Shown here: piece after piece, positions 33,181 through 44,421 of the stretch
How positions within the stretch are numbered: position 1 is the stretch's first letter
Layout of the letters: every line of letters starts with the position of its first letter
Assembly: GCA_025531455.1 (NCBI GenBank)
Contig: JAMYHL010000006.1
Coordinates: 930,001 to 994,000, forward strand
Reading direction: 5' to 3'
DNA: 64,000 nt
Source: Apiotrichum sp. Y4204
Lineage: Eukaryota > Basidiomycota > Tremellomycetes > Trichosporonales > Trichosporonaceae
Notes under the pieces: generated by a model
The model's database searches: none
What the model saw: only the letters and a program-made list of their open reading frames with translations
What the model was told of the DNA's origin: nothing
Translations under genes and position numbers: made by a program

Positions 33181-34679
33181 ATGTCGTCCGTCGCGACCAC
33201 TTCGGCTCTCCAAAACGGCTCCTCGCACCCCGAGCTCAACCTTGAGCTCTCGACTCTGCCCTCCCGGGGTGTCGGAGAAGCAACTGAGCCGTCTCCCGAA
33301 ACACCTCCTGACGCGAACACGCCAAAGGCCTCAACTCTCGAATCCCACGACGAGATCATGGAGGCGTCGCGGCAGTTCGACGCGCTGTGCCCCGACGGCG
33401 GGTTTCACAGCTGGGCAATGGTCGGCTGTGCCGGGATGATTGCGTTCTGGTACGTTGGCACAACGTACAGCTGGGGCGTGCTGCAGGGCCCATTGGTGGA
33501 CCGCAAACTCGCGCCCGAGTCGACACTCGCGTTTATCGGTTCTTTGGCGGTGGCGCTCATTGCCGCGCTCGCGATAATCAACTCCCGCCTGCTGGGGGCG
33601 ATGGGCGCACGCACTATGGGCGTCATCGGCGTACTTCTTATGGGTCTTGGACAGATCCTTGCTGGATTCGCGACGCGTAACCTCGCGGGTTTGTTTGTCA
33701 CCGCCGGCGCGATGATGGGAATCGGTGCGTGTGGCGGAGTGCAGTGCGATGCCTACTGACCCAACAGGCGTGAGCTTCTGCTTCATGGTCGCTTCCATTG
33801 CGCCGGCGCAATACTTTTCCACTAAGCGCGGCACGGCGGTGGGATTAGTCTATGCGGGCGGCGGGCTCGGCGGGGCAGTCATCTCGCTCGCGATGGAGGC
33901 GGGTGTGCGCCGCTTCGGGCCAGAGTGGACGTTCCGCGGCGTCGGGATCATCATGCTCGTCACTTGTCTCCCTGCGGCCTGGTTTCTTCAGGAGCGCGTC
34001 TCCCTGCGCCGCAACGTGTTTATCGACTGGTACGTAGGCGTGATATGCTTACAAGCTCACATCACGTAGGACCCTCTTCCGCAGCCCCGAGTTCTTTATC
34101 CTCTTCGTAATGGGCGCATTCGCGACGTTCCCGCTTTTCGTCCCGCCCTTCTTCCTGCCATTGTACGCCCAGTCCCTGCACTTCAGCACGTCAATGGGCG
34201 CGATCCTCGTGTGTCTCTTTAACTTTGCGTCCGCCATCGGGAGGATCCTCACTGGCGTGCTGTGCGACCGCTTCGTCGGGCCGATCAATACCCTCTGCCT
34301 CACTCTGATAATCACGGCACTGACGCTGCTCGTCATGTGGCCGACATCCACGTCCTTTGGGCCCCTTGTTGTGTTTGTAATTCTCAACGGCGCGTCCAAC
34401 GGCGGGTTCTTCTCCCTCATGCCCACAGTCGTCGGCCACGTCCTCGGCAGCCAGCGCGTCAGCGTCGCTTTCGGCATGATCGTCACCGGCTGGACGGCAG
34501 GATACCTCATGGGCGCACCGGCCGCCGGATACATCCTCCAGGCATACGGCGGGACAGATCGCGGAGCGGCGGCGTTCCGCCCCGCCGTCTTCTGGGCCGG
34601 CGGCATGGCGGCCGGCGCGGCTGGCCTTGCCGTGTTCCTGCGCTTGAGAAGGAATCCCCGCATCCTAGTGAGAATGTAG
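33181..34679 (+). CDS. MFS transporter, monocarboxylate porter-like
   Basis: Exons 33181..33724, 33768..34029 and 34070..34679 (introns 43 and 40 nt) give 471 residues. A hydrophilic N-terminal arm of about 60 residues precedes DGGFHSWAMVGCAGMIAFWYVGTTYSWG, the D-G-G-x-x-x-W start of monocarboxylate porters in fungi. About twelve transmembrane helices follow, with GVSFCFMVASIAPAQYFSTKRGTAVGLVYAGGGLGG in the fifth to sixth helix region and GRILTGVLCDRFVG as the conserved loop signature. The substrate cannot be predicted; relatives carry monocarboxylates or riboflavin. The gene converges with the repeat protein gene 186 bases downstream. Confidence 0.88.
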
Positions 34680-34865
34680 CGCGAACGGCTCTGACCATAA
34701 TACTATTCTTTTGGTACTCATGATTGCCCATAATCCGCTCTTGCTACACTATGCGACCTGTCTGTGTCTTGTACCCTTGTATACATCTCACAGTTCTGGG
34801 GTGTAACTTGTCGCCCTCGTCACTTGCTCGTTAAACCCATGCCGACCACACCCACAAACACCCTC

Positions 34866-37776
34866 CTAGCGACGACCCTCGACCTCGCGCTGGTATCGCT
34901 CAACCATGCGCTGGTGCGCCTCGAGCTGGCGCTGGTGCTTGAGCAGCCCGCGCTCATACGCTGAGAGGTGCGACTCGTCGCACAGGGGCCGGTCCGTGTC
35001 GGGTCTGGCGTGGTCGCGGCGGTATTTCTCCTCCTCGCGGCGGCGTTTCTTGTCCTCCTCGCGCCGCCGCTCCTCTTCACGGTGGCGTTCTTCCTCGCGG
35101 CGCGCCTGATCCTCGCGACGGCGGCGCTCTTCCTCCTCCCGCTCCTTCTTCTGGTGGTGCGCGAATCCGACACCGAGACCAATGGCGGCAGCGCCGCTAG
35201 CGACGGCCGCGCCCGCCACGATCTTTTGACCGGTGGACCAGCCCGCATGCTGCGCCTGGTACTGCGCGGTCGGGCAGTCGGGCTCATGCTTCAGCTGCTG
35301 GAGGTACGGCATGTGGCAGCAGCACGGGGCCGGGGGCGGGGGCGCGTAGCCAAGTGGAGGCGGACAGCCCTGTGGCTGGGGCTGGGAACACGCTGACGGC
35401 TGGCTGTAGGCGTACGACTGGTAGTTCTGCGGGGATTCGAAGGCTTGCGATTGGAAGCCTTGCGACTGCTCGAAGCCCTGCTGATGAACGCTCTGTTGGC
35501 CGTGACTGTAGTTTGATTGAGTCTGGGCGATGTTCTGCTGCGACTGGTTGAAGTTTTGCTGCGACTGGTTAATATTCTGCTGGGTCTGCTGAATGTTCTG
35601 CTGCGACTGGAAGACGTTCTGCTGCTGCTGTGAGAAGTTTTGCTGGTTCTGGAACTGCTGCTGGTGGAGCTGCTCCTCAGCATCGTTCTTCTTGTTGTAT
35701 GCGTAGATCCCGCCACCAACAGCGGCAGCGAGTGCCGCGCCCCCGACACCTGCCGCGATCTTCTGGCCCGTTGACCACCCCTCCTCCTGTGGGGCTGGGT
35801 ACGGCGCCTGCTGGCTGCCCGCCTGTTGGAAGCCCTGTTGAAAGCCGGCCTGGTAGCCCTGCTGCTGGCCCTGCGCAAAGGATTGCTGCTGTTGAACTTG
35901 AGACTGAGCCTGCTGATGCTGGAGGGCCTCCTCCGCGTCGTGCTTTTTCTTGTACGCGTAGATACCTCCGCCGACGGCGGCGGCGAGCGCGGCACCGCCC
36001 ACGCCCGCAGCGATCTTCTGGCCGGTCGACCAGCCGTCCTCATGCTGACCCTGAGGCATCGGCTGCTGAGCGTATTGCTGTCCGGGAGCCGGGTACGGTG
36101 GCTGCTGGGGAAACGGCTGCTGCTGGTAGCCGGGCTGGAAGCCTTGCTGCTGGAAGCCTTGCTGCTGGAAGCCCTGTTGCTGCATCTGCTGCTGCTGGGC
36201 CTCCTCGGCGTCGTGTTTCTTCTTGTAGGCGTAGATGCCACCTCCGACAGCAGCGGCGGCAAGGCCAGCACCTACGCCAACTGCCACCTTCTTGCCGGTG
36301 GACCACTCATCGTCGCTGTCGTCGTGCTTCTGAGGAATAGGGGGTGGGGCGGCGATTTCAGCCTGCTGGTCGTGTTTCTTGTTGTACGCGTGAATACCGC
36401 CAGCGACCGCGGCGGCGGCGAGCGCGGCGCCAGCACCAGCAGCGACCTTTTCGCCAGTTGACCACTTGTCATCGCTGTCGTTCTTGATATTGGGAACGGC
36501 GGGGGGTTTGTCGTACTTCTCCTTCTCCTCGTCCTCCTTATGTTTCTTGTAAGCGTACAGTCCGCCCGCGGCGAGACCAGCAGCACCAAGGCCGGCAGCG
36601 ATCTGGGCCCCAGTCGACCAGTCGTCCTCCTTCCTCCCCTCCGTGAGGTGGAGCTTCTCCTTCTCCTTCTCATTCTCGTGCTTCTTGTACGCATAGGCCG
36701 CCCCCGCGGCGAGGCCAGCCGCGCCCAGGCCAGCGGCAACTTTCGCGCCGGTCGACCAGCCCTCGTCCTCCTTCTCACCCGGTTTGGCCCCGAGCTTCTC
36801 CTTCTCCTCGTCCTCCTTGTGTTTCTTGTAAGCGTAGACTCCGGCGGCGGTAAGACCAGCGGCGCCGAGGCCGGCAGCGACCTTGGCGCCAGTGGACCAT
36901 TCCTCCTCGTCCTTCTTGTCCGGCACAGTCGAGGGGTTGTGGTATTCGGGGGTGAGCGCCGCAGCCGCAGCCTCCTCGGCATCGTGCTTCTTTTTGTGTG
37001 CGTAGAGACCGCCACCTACAGCAGCGGCGGCGAGGCCCGCGCCAACACCAACAGCGATTTTCTTGCCGGTCGACCACTCGTCGTCGCTTTCGTCGATCTT
37101 GGCGGGCTTGTCCTTCTCGTCGTCCGAGCTGTCCGAGCTGTCCTCCTTGTGCTTCTTGTACGCGTACACGCCTGCAGCGGTGAGTCCGGCCGCACCAAGA
37201 CCAGCAGCGACCTTTTCGCCCGTCGACCAGCCTTCCTTCGCTGAGTGTCAGAACCGAAAGGCGAGGTCACTCACGAGGTGTAGCAACGTACTGCGCGGCG
37301 TAGTGCTTGCGCCTCTCCTCCTCCTCTTTGTGTTCCTTGTACTTGTGGAGACCGTAGCCCGCGAGAGCTGCCGCGCCGGCGCCAGCGGCGATCTTCTTGC
37401 CGGTACCCCAGTCCTCGATGCCGCGGGTGCCGTCCTCGACGTCCTCCTTCTCCTTGCCCTTTTCGTCCTTGAATTCCTTGAACTCCATGCTGTCCTTGAC
37501 CTCCATGTCCATCGCCTCCTTGACCTCGAGCGCAAGCGAGCTTTGAGGCAGCGCAAACTCAAGCGTCGGCTTTTCTGTAGATTCTTTCGTATCGTTCCGA
37601 TCTTTCGTGCCTTCCGTGTCTTTCGTGTCTTTCGTGTCTTTCGTGTCTTTCGTGTCATTCGCGTTTGTGTCGGCTTCGTGCTGGGCGCCAGGCTGAGCCT
37701 TCTCCTCCACCGACAGGCTCAGCCTGCCGAGGTCCACCTTCTTGTCGTCGTGGTAGTAGTCGTTCGCGTAGCCCAT
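34866..37776 (-). CDS. Glycine-zipper repeat protein, eleven W-S-T-G modules
   Basis: Exons 37776..37275 and 37240..34866 with a 34-nt intron give 958 residues. The N-terminal 120 residues are acidic/basic and include a TKDTKD repeat. Then eleven modules of about 35-45 residues follow: D/E-W-S-T-G-x-K-x-A-x-G-x-G-A...GGGxYAYKKH, each an Ala/Gly-rich hydrophobic helix with GxxxG spacing, flanked by charged KKHKED tails. Spacers between modules 8 to 11 are Gln-rich, and one (about 35440-35700) is repeated QQNxxQSQQN, prion-like. The end is a charged RREEERR coiled coil followed by YERGLLKHQRQLEAHQ. No signal peptide. I do not know this family; glycine zippers suggest membrane insertion or helix packing. 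Confidence 0.85.
34880..37480 (-). repeat. Coding tandem repeat array of the W-S-T-G modules
   Basis: On the minus strand the word TGGTCGACGGGC or a close variant recurs near 37220, 37070, 36890, 36755, 36615, 36455, 36295, 36025, 35775 and 35235, with a diverged TGGGGTACCGGC at about 37400. The spacing is 135-180 nt at first and widens to 250-540 nt where Gln-rich spacers have been inserted. Confidence 0.75.
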
Positions 37777-38494
37777 GGTGGGGTGTGTGGGAGAAGGGAG
37801 TACGAGTTCCCAAGTGTCGAGGACATGGCTTTATGTTGGTGCGTCCCCCACGTTCATGTCCCGTCGCCCGATCCCTCCGATCCCTCCGATCCCTCCCAGG
37901 CATGCAAGCACCCTTCTGCCAGCCATTGCTTCCCGCGTCCGAGCGCATACCTGTGCAGCGAACCAGCGGTGCGAGCATGACGACGCGAGGTCGGCACGGA
38001 GGCGGCGAACATGTCTGTGAGATGAGAAGCGGGGGTAGGCCCTAGCGCTAAAGGACGGGCGAAGCACACTTTGAGCTCTGAGAAGGCATTATGAGAGGAC
38101 GATGGACATGAGTTGGCAGGCAATTTCACAGGATCGCAAGGGGGCCGCGAGGGCCGAGAAGCCACTGCCACGAGGTCGCGCCGTCAGTTGAGCTCCTCGA
38201 ACGCGAGTCCGGGCGCGATGGGGAACCAGGGAGGCGGCCAGCGCGTCGCGAATCGGTAGGCTGGTGAGCGCGCGCAAAACAAGCAACGGCGCGGGAGGTG
38301 GCGTCAGATCGTCAGAGGCATGCCTGACAGTGGGGCGTAAGTTTTGATCGCGAGTCCAGAGTCCGAAGTGTCTAATCTGCACTCGGCGACGTGCATCCCA
38401 TCATCGTTTGGCGTTTTCTCGCCGTCCGCCATCGTCTACTCGTCGCGCCTGCTGGCGTTGGATGCGGCTCTGCCAAGGGGCCGTGAGCGCACGG
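37777..38494. other. Promoter region with small repeat
   Basis: Upstream region of the repeat protein gene. Three copies of the 9-base word GATCCCTCC lie near 37870-37896. No gene seen. Confidence 0.5.
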
Positions 38495-38821
38495 ATGGGC
38501 CATTCCCATTCAGCCTCAAAAATCCAGAAGTTCTTCTATTCTCTCCATCTGTGAGAAGGTAAGCCTCCAGCGACAATACACGTTTAATCGAGTGCTTTGT
38601 CCGTCCCCACAGTTTGACACGCTTCTGTTCGCAGCGAGAAACAAAGCAAGGGCCCGCCAAGTTCGTCCGCGATCTTCTCTCAGCTCGAGAACGGCCTAAG
38701 CGCTCTCTCCAACGGCAACGAAAAGCTGTATATGGCCTCAGCAGCGTTTCATGGGACACCAACACAGCACCATATCAGCGAGACGAAGCACCACCTCATG
38801 CGGTATGCGGTCTTCCGCTGA
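38495..38821 (+). CDS. Probable 80-residue protein, two exons
   Basis: The ATG at 38495 opens MGHSHSASKIQKFFYSLHL; a GTGAGA donor at 38551 and the acceptor TTCGCAG ending at 38634 remove 84 nt and join in phase to EKQSKGPPSSSAIFSQLENG and on to KHHLMRYAVFR, stop at 38821. The 80-residue product is basic, has no signal peptide and reads like a genuine small protein (balanced composition, regular helix-like spacing). An alternative donor four codons later (GTAAGC at 38561) joins another frame without a start codon. No family is recognised. It stands between long gene-poor stretches. Confidence 0.5.
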
Positions 38822-40725
38822 CCAGTCCATGGCGGCCGAGCTAGTCGCGAGCCCCCGGCGCCGTGTAGCGTCTCAACCTGAGGGGATTGAGCATGGACGC
38901 GCCAGACCCATTTCCATCCCCCAGGGCCGTTCACCCCTACTTGCGATGCTCAATAACGCTCGGACACCTAGTGAGGGGCCTCGATTCCTAGAGCCGCCAG
39001 TTCGACGAGCACAACGTGCTGATGCGTGATCGGACGAGAGCCGCACAGAGATCCAGAGACCAGATCTGTGTGTGATGGACAACAAGCTGGATCGAGGATT
39101 ATGGAATCTTCCTTACTTGGATCTTGGGATCGTCCCGCTCTCTCGAAGCGTGCAATTCCGGGAACGCTGAACGTAATGGTGAGCACAGCGCAGGAATTCC
39201 CGCAGGCACCGACTTGCCGTGCGGGGCGGATCTCATTGACCGCCCTCCTCGCTCATGTCCGATCTTCGCGAAGCTTTGAGCTCCACACTCTCCATTGTAC
39301 AATTGTCCACTGCGCCATGCCTACTGTCCTCCCACACCCACCATGGCCTGCTCACAGTTGCTCCGTTTCATTGCGGCACCCGCGGGTGAGTACAGGGATG
39401 CTCGCCATTAGGGTTTCTGGTGATCGCCATACTGTATCCAGCGACATGTGGTGGCCGTCCGCAGCTCGCGTGGGAGCGATTAAAGTTAATGACAATCGCA
39501 AACTGACCTCCGCTGTAGAGCTGCCCGCAACGCTGCTCACCCGTTTAGCCACGGTCCTGACATCCTGAACATTAAGCTCGGGGGCCATTAGGCGGATGCG
39601 GCGGGCGTGGAGTTGGCTGCTCCGCCCCCCGCCGCGGTTCCAGACAACACCATGCGACAGAGAATGCAGCTGCAAACCCTAACTATATAACCCAGCGCTG
39701 CGCCGTCGCTTCCAACGCGCTGGTCCCCTTGGTCAAGCAGTATAGTGTTGTGCAGCGTCGCTCACGGTCTGCCGTGTATCCGCTGTTGCTTCCGCTAACT
39801 GCTCCACATGTTCCTCACGATCCTAACGATCCTGACCGTGGATGTGCGGATGCGAGTTGTAACCATGCCGTGACTCACCCGCACTTGCACCCTCACTCCC
39901 TTCCCCACTGTCGCAGCGCACGTTCCTGCTGCAGGTTACGGCACGGGTGCACGGGTGCAAGACCAGTGCGTCCACAAGCCAGCAAGTCCGGGATGATCGC
40001 CATATCTACTGTCTGCGTGGGTCATGGGCTGGGCAACGAGGTGCTCGTTAAGAAAAATCTCTAACGAAAAAAAAAAACAAAACTTTAAGTCAGAGTTGGT
40101 CACGCCCAGGCACGGTTGTCGGAGGCAGGCGGTGATCGACTCGAGGGTCAGGCTGATTGGCAGCGAGATTACTTGGAACGCGGAGAAACTATCTGGGCTC
40201 ACAGCAGAGCTGAACCTGATGCCGAGACCGGAGGTCCTGAACTGCGATGAGTTTTGATCGCAGTCGCATGGGCAATACTGGAAGTGGTCGCGATTTTTGC
40301 GGGATCGTGCCAGCGTTTCCAATGACTATGAGGAGATTGGCTCGACCTGATCTGGACCATGGACCTTGAGCACGATCAGCACTCAAGGCCCGAGGCATGT
40401 GGCGCCTGCATGCGAGGAACGGGTGGAATGGGGCTGTAACATAGGGAGAATATGGTGGGACAGGATATCATTAGGTTTACTCTAGCCCGGGTCGACCGTG
40501 CCGTAAGACCGTGACCGACATCTCTCGACCTGGGCACATCCTTACGGCTACGTTTTCAGGAAAGGTTTCCAAAAGTGCGAGCAAATTGTCGCATGTGGAG
40601 CGGGGACAGGGAGTACACTACGGGGGCGGAGACATACAGCACGGATGAAGAGCTAGGAAATGCTTGTCACAGATAGGAAGGGATGGGCAACAGGGGGTCG
40701 TAACATTCGTAACAAGCGGAAGCGT
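38822..40725. other. Gene-poor stretch
   Basis: No supported gene. Open frames are short on both strands. A run of ten or more A lies near 40065. The right end is the 3' side of the PEP2-like gene. Confidence 0.45.
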
Positions 40726-41676
40726 CTACATGCCGTGGGCCATGGGGCAGCCAGAGGTGGGCGAGGGGGTGCGCGTGTTAGAGTTTTCGATGATTGGCTC
40801 TGCGCCGTTCTTGGTCACCTCGTTGAAGAGCGACATCGGGTCGTACCACACGTCGATGCTCTGAATCTGGAGCTTGTCGTTGACTTTGGCGACGAGAAGA
40901 CCCTCGATGGAGAGCGTCTCACCGTGTGCCTTGACGCGCACCTTTTGTCCCTGGCTACAAGAGTCAGCCGCGGCCAAGATAACAAGAGGAACATTCGCAA
41001 GAGGGCAAGGCACCGAACAGAACAGCACCGCCGGGGGGTTGTCATGTCGGCCGGTGGGGTAATCCCGGTCGTGACGGCCATGCCTGTGCCCCTCTGCAAA
41101 TGACTTTTCGCGCAACTCTAAAACTCACGGGTTGAAACCAACATAGTCATTCTTCATGACTCCCCAGTGGCGCCACTTGAAGGCGACGGTGGGCGGGCCA
41201 GAGTAGACCTCAATGACCTCCCATGCAAACGTGGGCATCATGCGCTTGAACGTGCGGTGCGAGTCCTCAAAGTTGTTGGTGGACGGGTCGTAGAGCTCGG
41301 ACTTTGTGAGCAAGGCGTTGTATGTGCCGATGCGGGTCATCTCCTCGCCGGGAATGTTGCGCCCGCCGTTCAGGGAGAACGTGTAGTTGGACTGGTCGAT
41401 CGTGCGCCAGTCCTTGTAGTCGGTCTTGAACGACGCCTCAATCTCCCAGTTCTTCACCAGGTTGGACACAATGTCCTCGAGCGATCCGGGCTCCCATGTC
41501 TTGGACTTGGCTGCAAGTTAGGGGTGAAAAAGCTTTGTGAGGTAGACTCCGCTGTACTCACTCTCGTCGTAGTACTTGCGCGTGCGGGCGTAGCTGGGGG
41601 GGTTTTTGTGACGCCATGTGCAGTTGACGTCTCCAAGGACGGCGTCGGGGTTGGAAGCAATGTCGGGGATCGTCAT
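40726..41676 (-). CDS. PEP2-like protein of the SnoaL/NTF2 fold
   Basis: Exons 41676..41562, 41510..41129 and 40954..40726 give 241 residues; introns are 51 and 174 nt. The sequence follows a fungal and plant family annotated as pathogen(esis)-related or PEP2 protein: NPDAVLGDVNCTW...PPSYARTRKYYDE, a long central part with LVKNWEIEASFK, FKRMMPTFAWEVIEVYSGPP and FKWRHWGVMKNDYVGF, then VKAHGETLSIEGL and VDVWYDP-like end. Such proteins have an NTF2-like cone fold and unknown substrate; there is no signal peptide. The C-terminal PMAHGM tail is short. The name describes similarity only and does not imply a role in disease here. Confidence 0.85.
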
Positions 41677-44421
41677 GGTGGTCCGGGTGGCAAAGAAAGA
41701 AGGTTGGAAGAATAGAGAGGCTGAAGTCTCCAGACCGGACGTGTGAGCTTCTTAAATAGAGTGAGGACGAGAGGGCGTCGTCGGACAAAGTGACATGCAA
41801 TGAGCGTCGGGGTGTTACACAGCGGGGGCGGGCCTTGCGAGGCTCAGCGCGGACGGCGGAGCGCAGCATGCTTGCGCGTTACACGTTGTACAGAGGTACG
41901 GCCATGAAGACAGGAGCAACGGAGGTTACGGGGGCGACTGGGCCACCCCGTATGTCGGGCCAGCAAAGTTTAGCGCCGGCTTGTCTGTGAGGATACTGTG
42001 CGGCCTTGTCCTGCAGCTGCGGTGTTGTGTGGTTGTGTGTTGGCAGGGCCGCATCCCTAGGATGTCGAGATCGAGACCGACATCCTTCGGACCTGGAGGC
42101 ACGGCGCCGATTGTGATTAACGACTGCTGTACTACAGACTGCACTCTCGTGAGCCGAGCAGCATGCAGCACGCAGGTGTGGACGTGTGGGGCAGAAGTTC
42201 AGGTGCACGAGGTGAAGTCTGCCAGGTTGCTGCTGGGTTGCTGCCGGGGGTTTGCGGGCTTTGACAATCCTGTGATCCTGACACCTTGACAACATTACGC
42301 TTTTACTCTCCCTGGGAGCTAGGGGAGGTGTAACGAGCATAACATTACAGCAGAGCCGGGGGGGCAGCCGCGACATGGGCGTTCACGTTCACCTTTTTTT
42401 TCCCTGTGTTTCCGATGTTAGCGGGCACGAGGACCCATGTGTAAACGCCTCGAGAAGCAGGGAAAACGATGGACGGATGCCGGCGATGCCGGCTTACATG
42501 TGCGGCTTGATGCAAGCGCGCGAAGCGCTAAAGCACATCCGCGTTCCACACTCCGCTCGCTACGCGCTCCACACAACGACACCCAGCGTGCGACTCCCGA
42601 CACTCAAACCTTCCATAAACACACAACCGCTCTTCGAGGCCTCCGAGGTCTCTTCCGCACCCGCTTATCCACAGCCATTACCTAAGTGATACTCGGTCCT
42701 CGCTCCCTCCATCGCGGCTCCTCGATCCTCACATGTCGGAGACATTGCTCTCAATGACGACGAGGTGTCATGTTGGGAAATTATTGTCCGCTCGACAGGC
42801 ACGTCTCCCGGATTGCTGGGCGGGGTGGACGGGCCCGACACCCGCCCATGAGATCTCATAAGATCGTCGAGTCTAGCCAGTGCAGCCACTGCAGCTCACT
42901 CACGAAATGGAATGCCTTGCATGGCAAGATGAGGTGTCTGCCGGATGAACAGACGCCGACAGTCGACAGGATGATGCTCACCGGAATCATGGCATTGTCT
43001 CAGGCTGAGACACGAGACCAACGGCAACGGGAGTGGTGGTGGCGCCGCGGCAATGTTGCTCCGCGGCAATGGATCTATGTTGACAAACAACGTTACGTGT
43101 GGACATGGCACTCTCTCGTCAATGTCATGCTTTGCGTCTTGCACATCGCACAAAACTTGGTCGACCCCAGCTTCACAGCCTCTTTCATCTGGCGTCGTGT
43201 GTGCTGCCGTCCTCGTTCTCGTTCTCATTTCTCACGTCCATCCTCACGCTCATTCTCACGCTCATTCGCACGTTCATTCATGGACTCGCTCTCACACCCA
43301 CGGTCACATCGACATTCTCACTTGTGCTGACTCTGCGCACTCCAACATACCCGTGCCCTGCCCGCACTTGCGACTTCTCAAAGCTGCTGCGGACGACAAT
43401 GTTGACTGTTGCAGCTCCCAAACCGTCCGAGTCCAATCTTCACCAAATGATACAGCCATGGTCCCATGATCCAGTGATTCGCATGCCCATGATTCTCATC
43501 AACACTTTACCCCCATCGACTACGCCCGTTCACGCAGCACACAGTCTAAACCTCAGACCAACGCCGAGCCCTACCAGGCCCGTCACACCACTCGATCACA
43601 GAGATCTCGGTGACTTTTTCGCTTCTTCCGCTTACTACAGACTTAATTAACGGCTGCGTACCACATTCTCGGTCGCCGGGATCTCGCGAGGTTAGGCCCC
43701 GAGAGTTCCAGTGGAGTATGCACGGTCAGCTGAACTCGGCTGGTGGTGGTTTGCAAAATTGGGACCCCGCTTTTTGCCTTGTCCTCTCAGCACCGTACTG
43801 TATCGTCCAGCTTTACGACGCCCAGCGTGCCTCCAGACTCGGAGCATTTTAGCAAGTACCAGAGATTCATCGGCGAGGTTTCTAAAGCCGTTGGAGTTTG
43901 TCGGATGTTTACTCGCCATTTACCACACCTGCACATACAGATACGTACGACCATGTCAGGAACACCCCATACCGAACAATACAAGAAAATGCTCCGAACT
44001 CCGAACCTGTTCTATACGCACTGGATTCGGAGCTCTCCAAAGCGGCAGAGCAGACGGAAGCAGCGCGGGAGTCGGATGCTTCTCGGAGGCGGCGGAGGTT
44101 ACAATTGTACCATTGTTTAGTACAGGGTGAACTGAACTTTAGTGGCAGATGACGAAGGGCACCGTAGTGGCGGAGGTGCGCGACAAGTAAGCAAGTGGCG
44201 AGGGTTACATGGCCGCGGCAAATGACGCTGGGCGAGAAGAGTTGGAGATGGAGCTGGAACACTCATTGCACAGACGGTCATGTCCAGTCTTTGATGGGAC
44301 GCAACAATGTCATCTCAGCAGCAGGAAACACCTCCCACACTCAATAATACATCCCCAAATTATCCGTATAGGACTCTCTCACGGCCAGCATACTCTCTTG
44401 CCTCTATCCTCTACTTTCCCG
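41677..44421. other. Gene-poor stretch with low-complexity DNA
   Basis: 2.7 kb without a supported gene. At 43210-43320 there are repeated CATTCTCACGCT-type words on the plus strand. At 43743-44150 protein-like peptides appear in two overlapping plus-strand frames without a splice solution; see findings. The left end carries the PEP2-like gene promoter, with TATTTAAG on the minus strand about 80 bases before its start. Confidence 0.4.
43215..43320 (+). repeat. CTCACGCTCATT-like microsatellite
   Basis: Imperfect short tandem words (TCTCACGCTCATTC, CGCACGTTCATTC, CTCACACCCACG) over about 100 bases, outside any supported gene. Confidence 0.5.

Noticed and set aside
35826..36461. Plus-strand Leu-rich frame across the repeat gene
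   Set aside because: It is the complement of Lys/Glu/Gln-rich modules; the minus strand has the coherent repeats and a proper start and intron.
43099..43650. His/Ser-rich plus-strand frames
   Set aside because: They are translations of the CTCACGCTCATT microsatellite.
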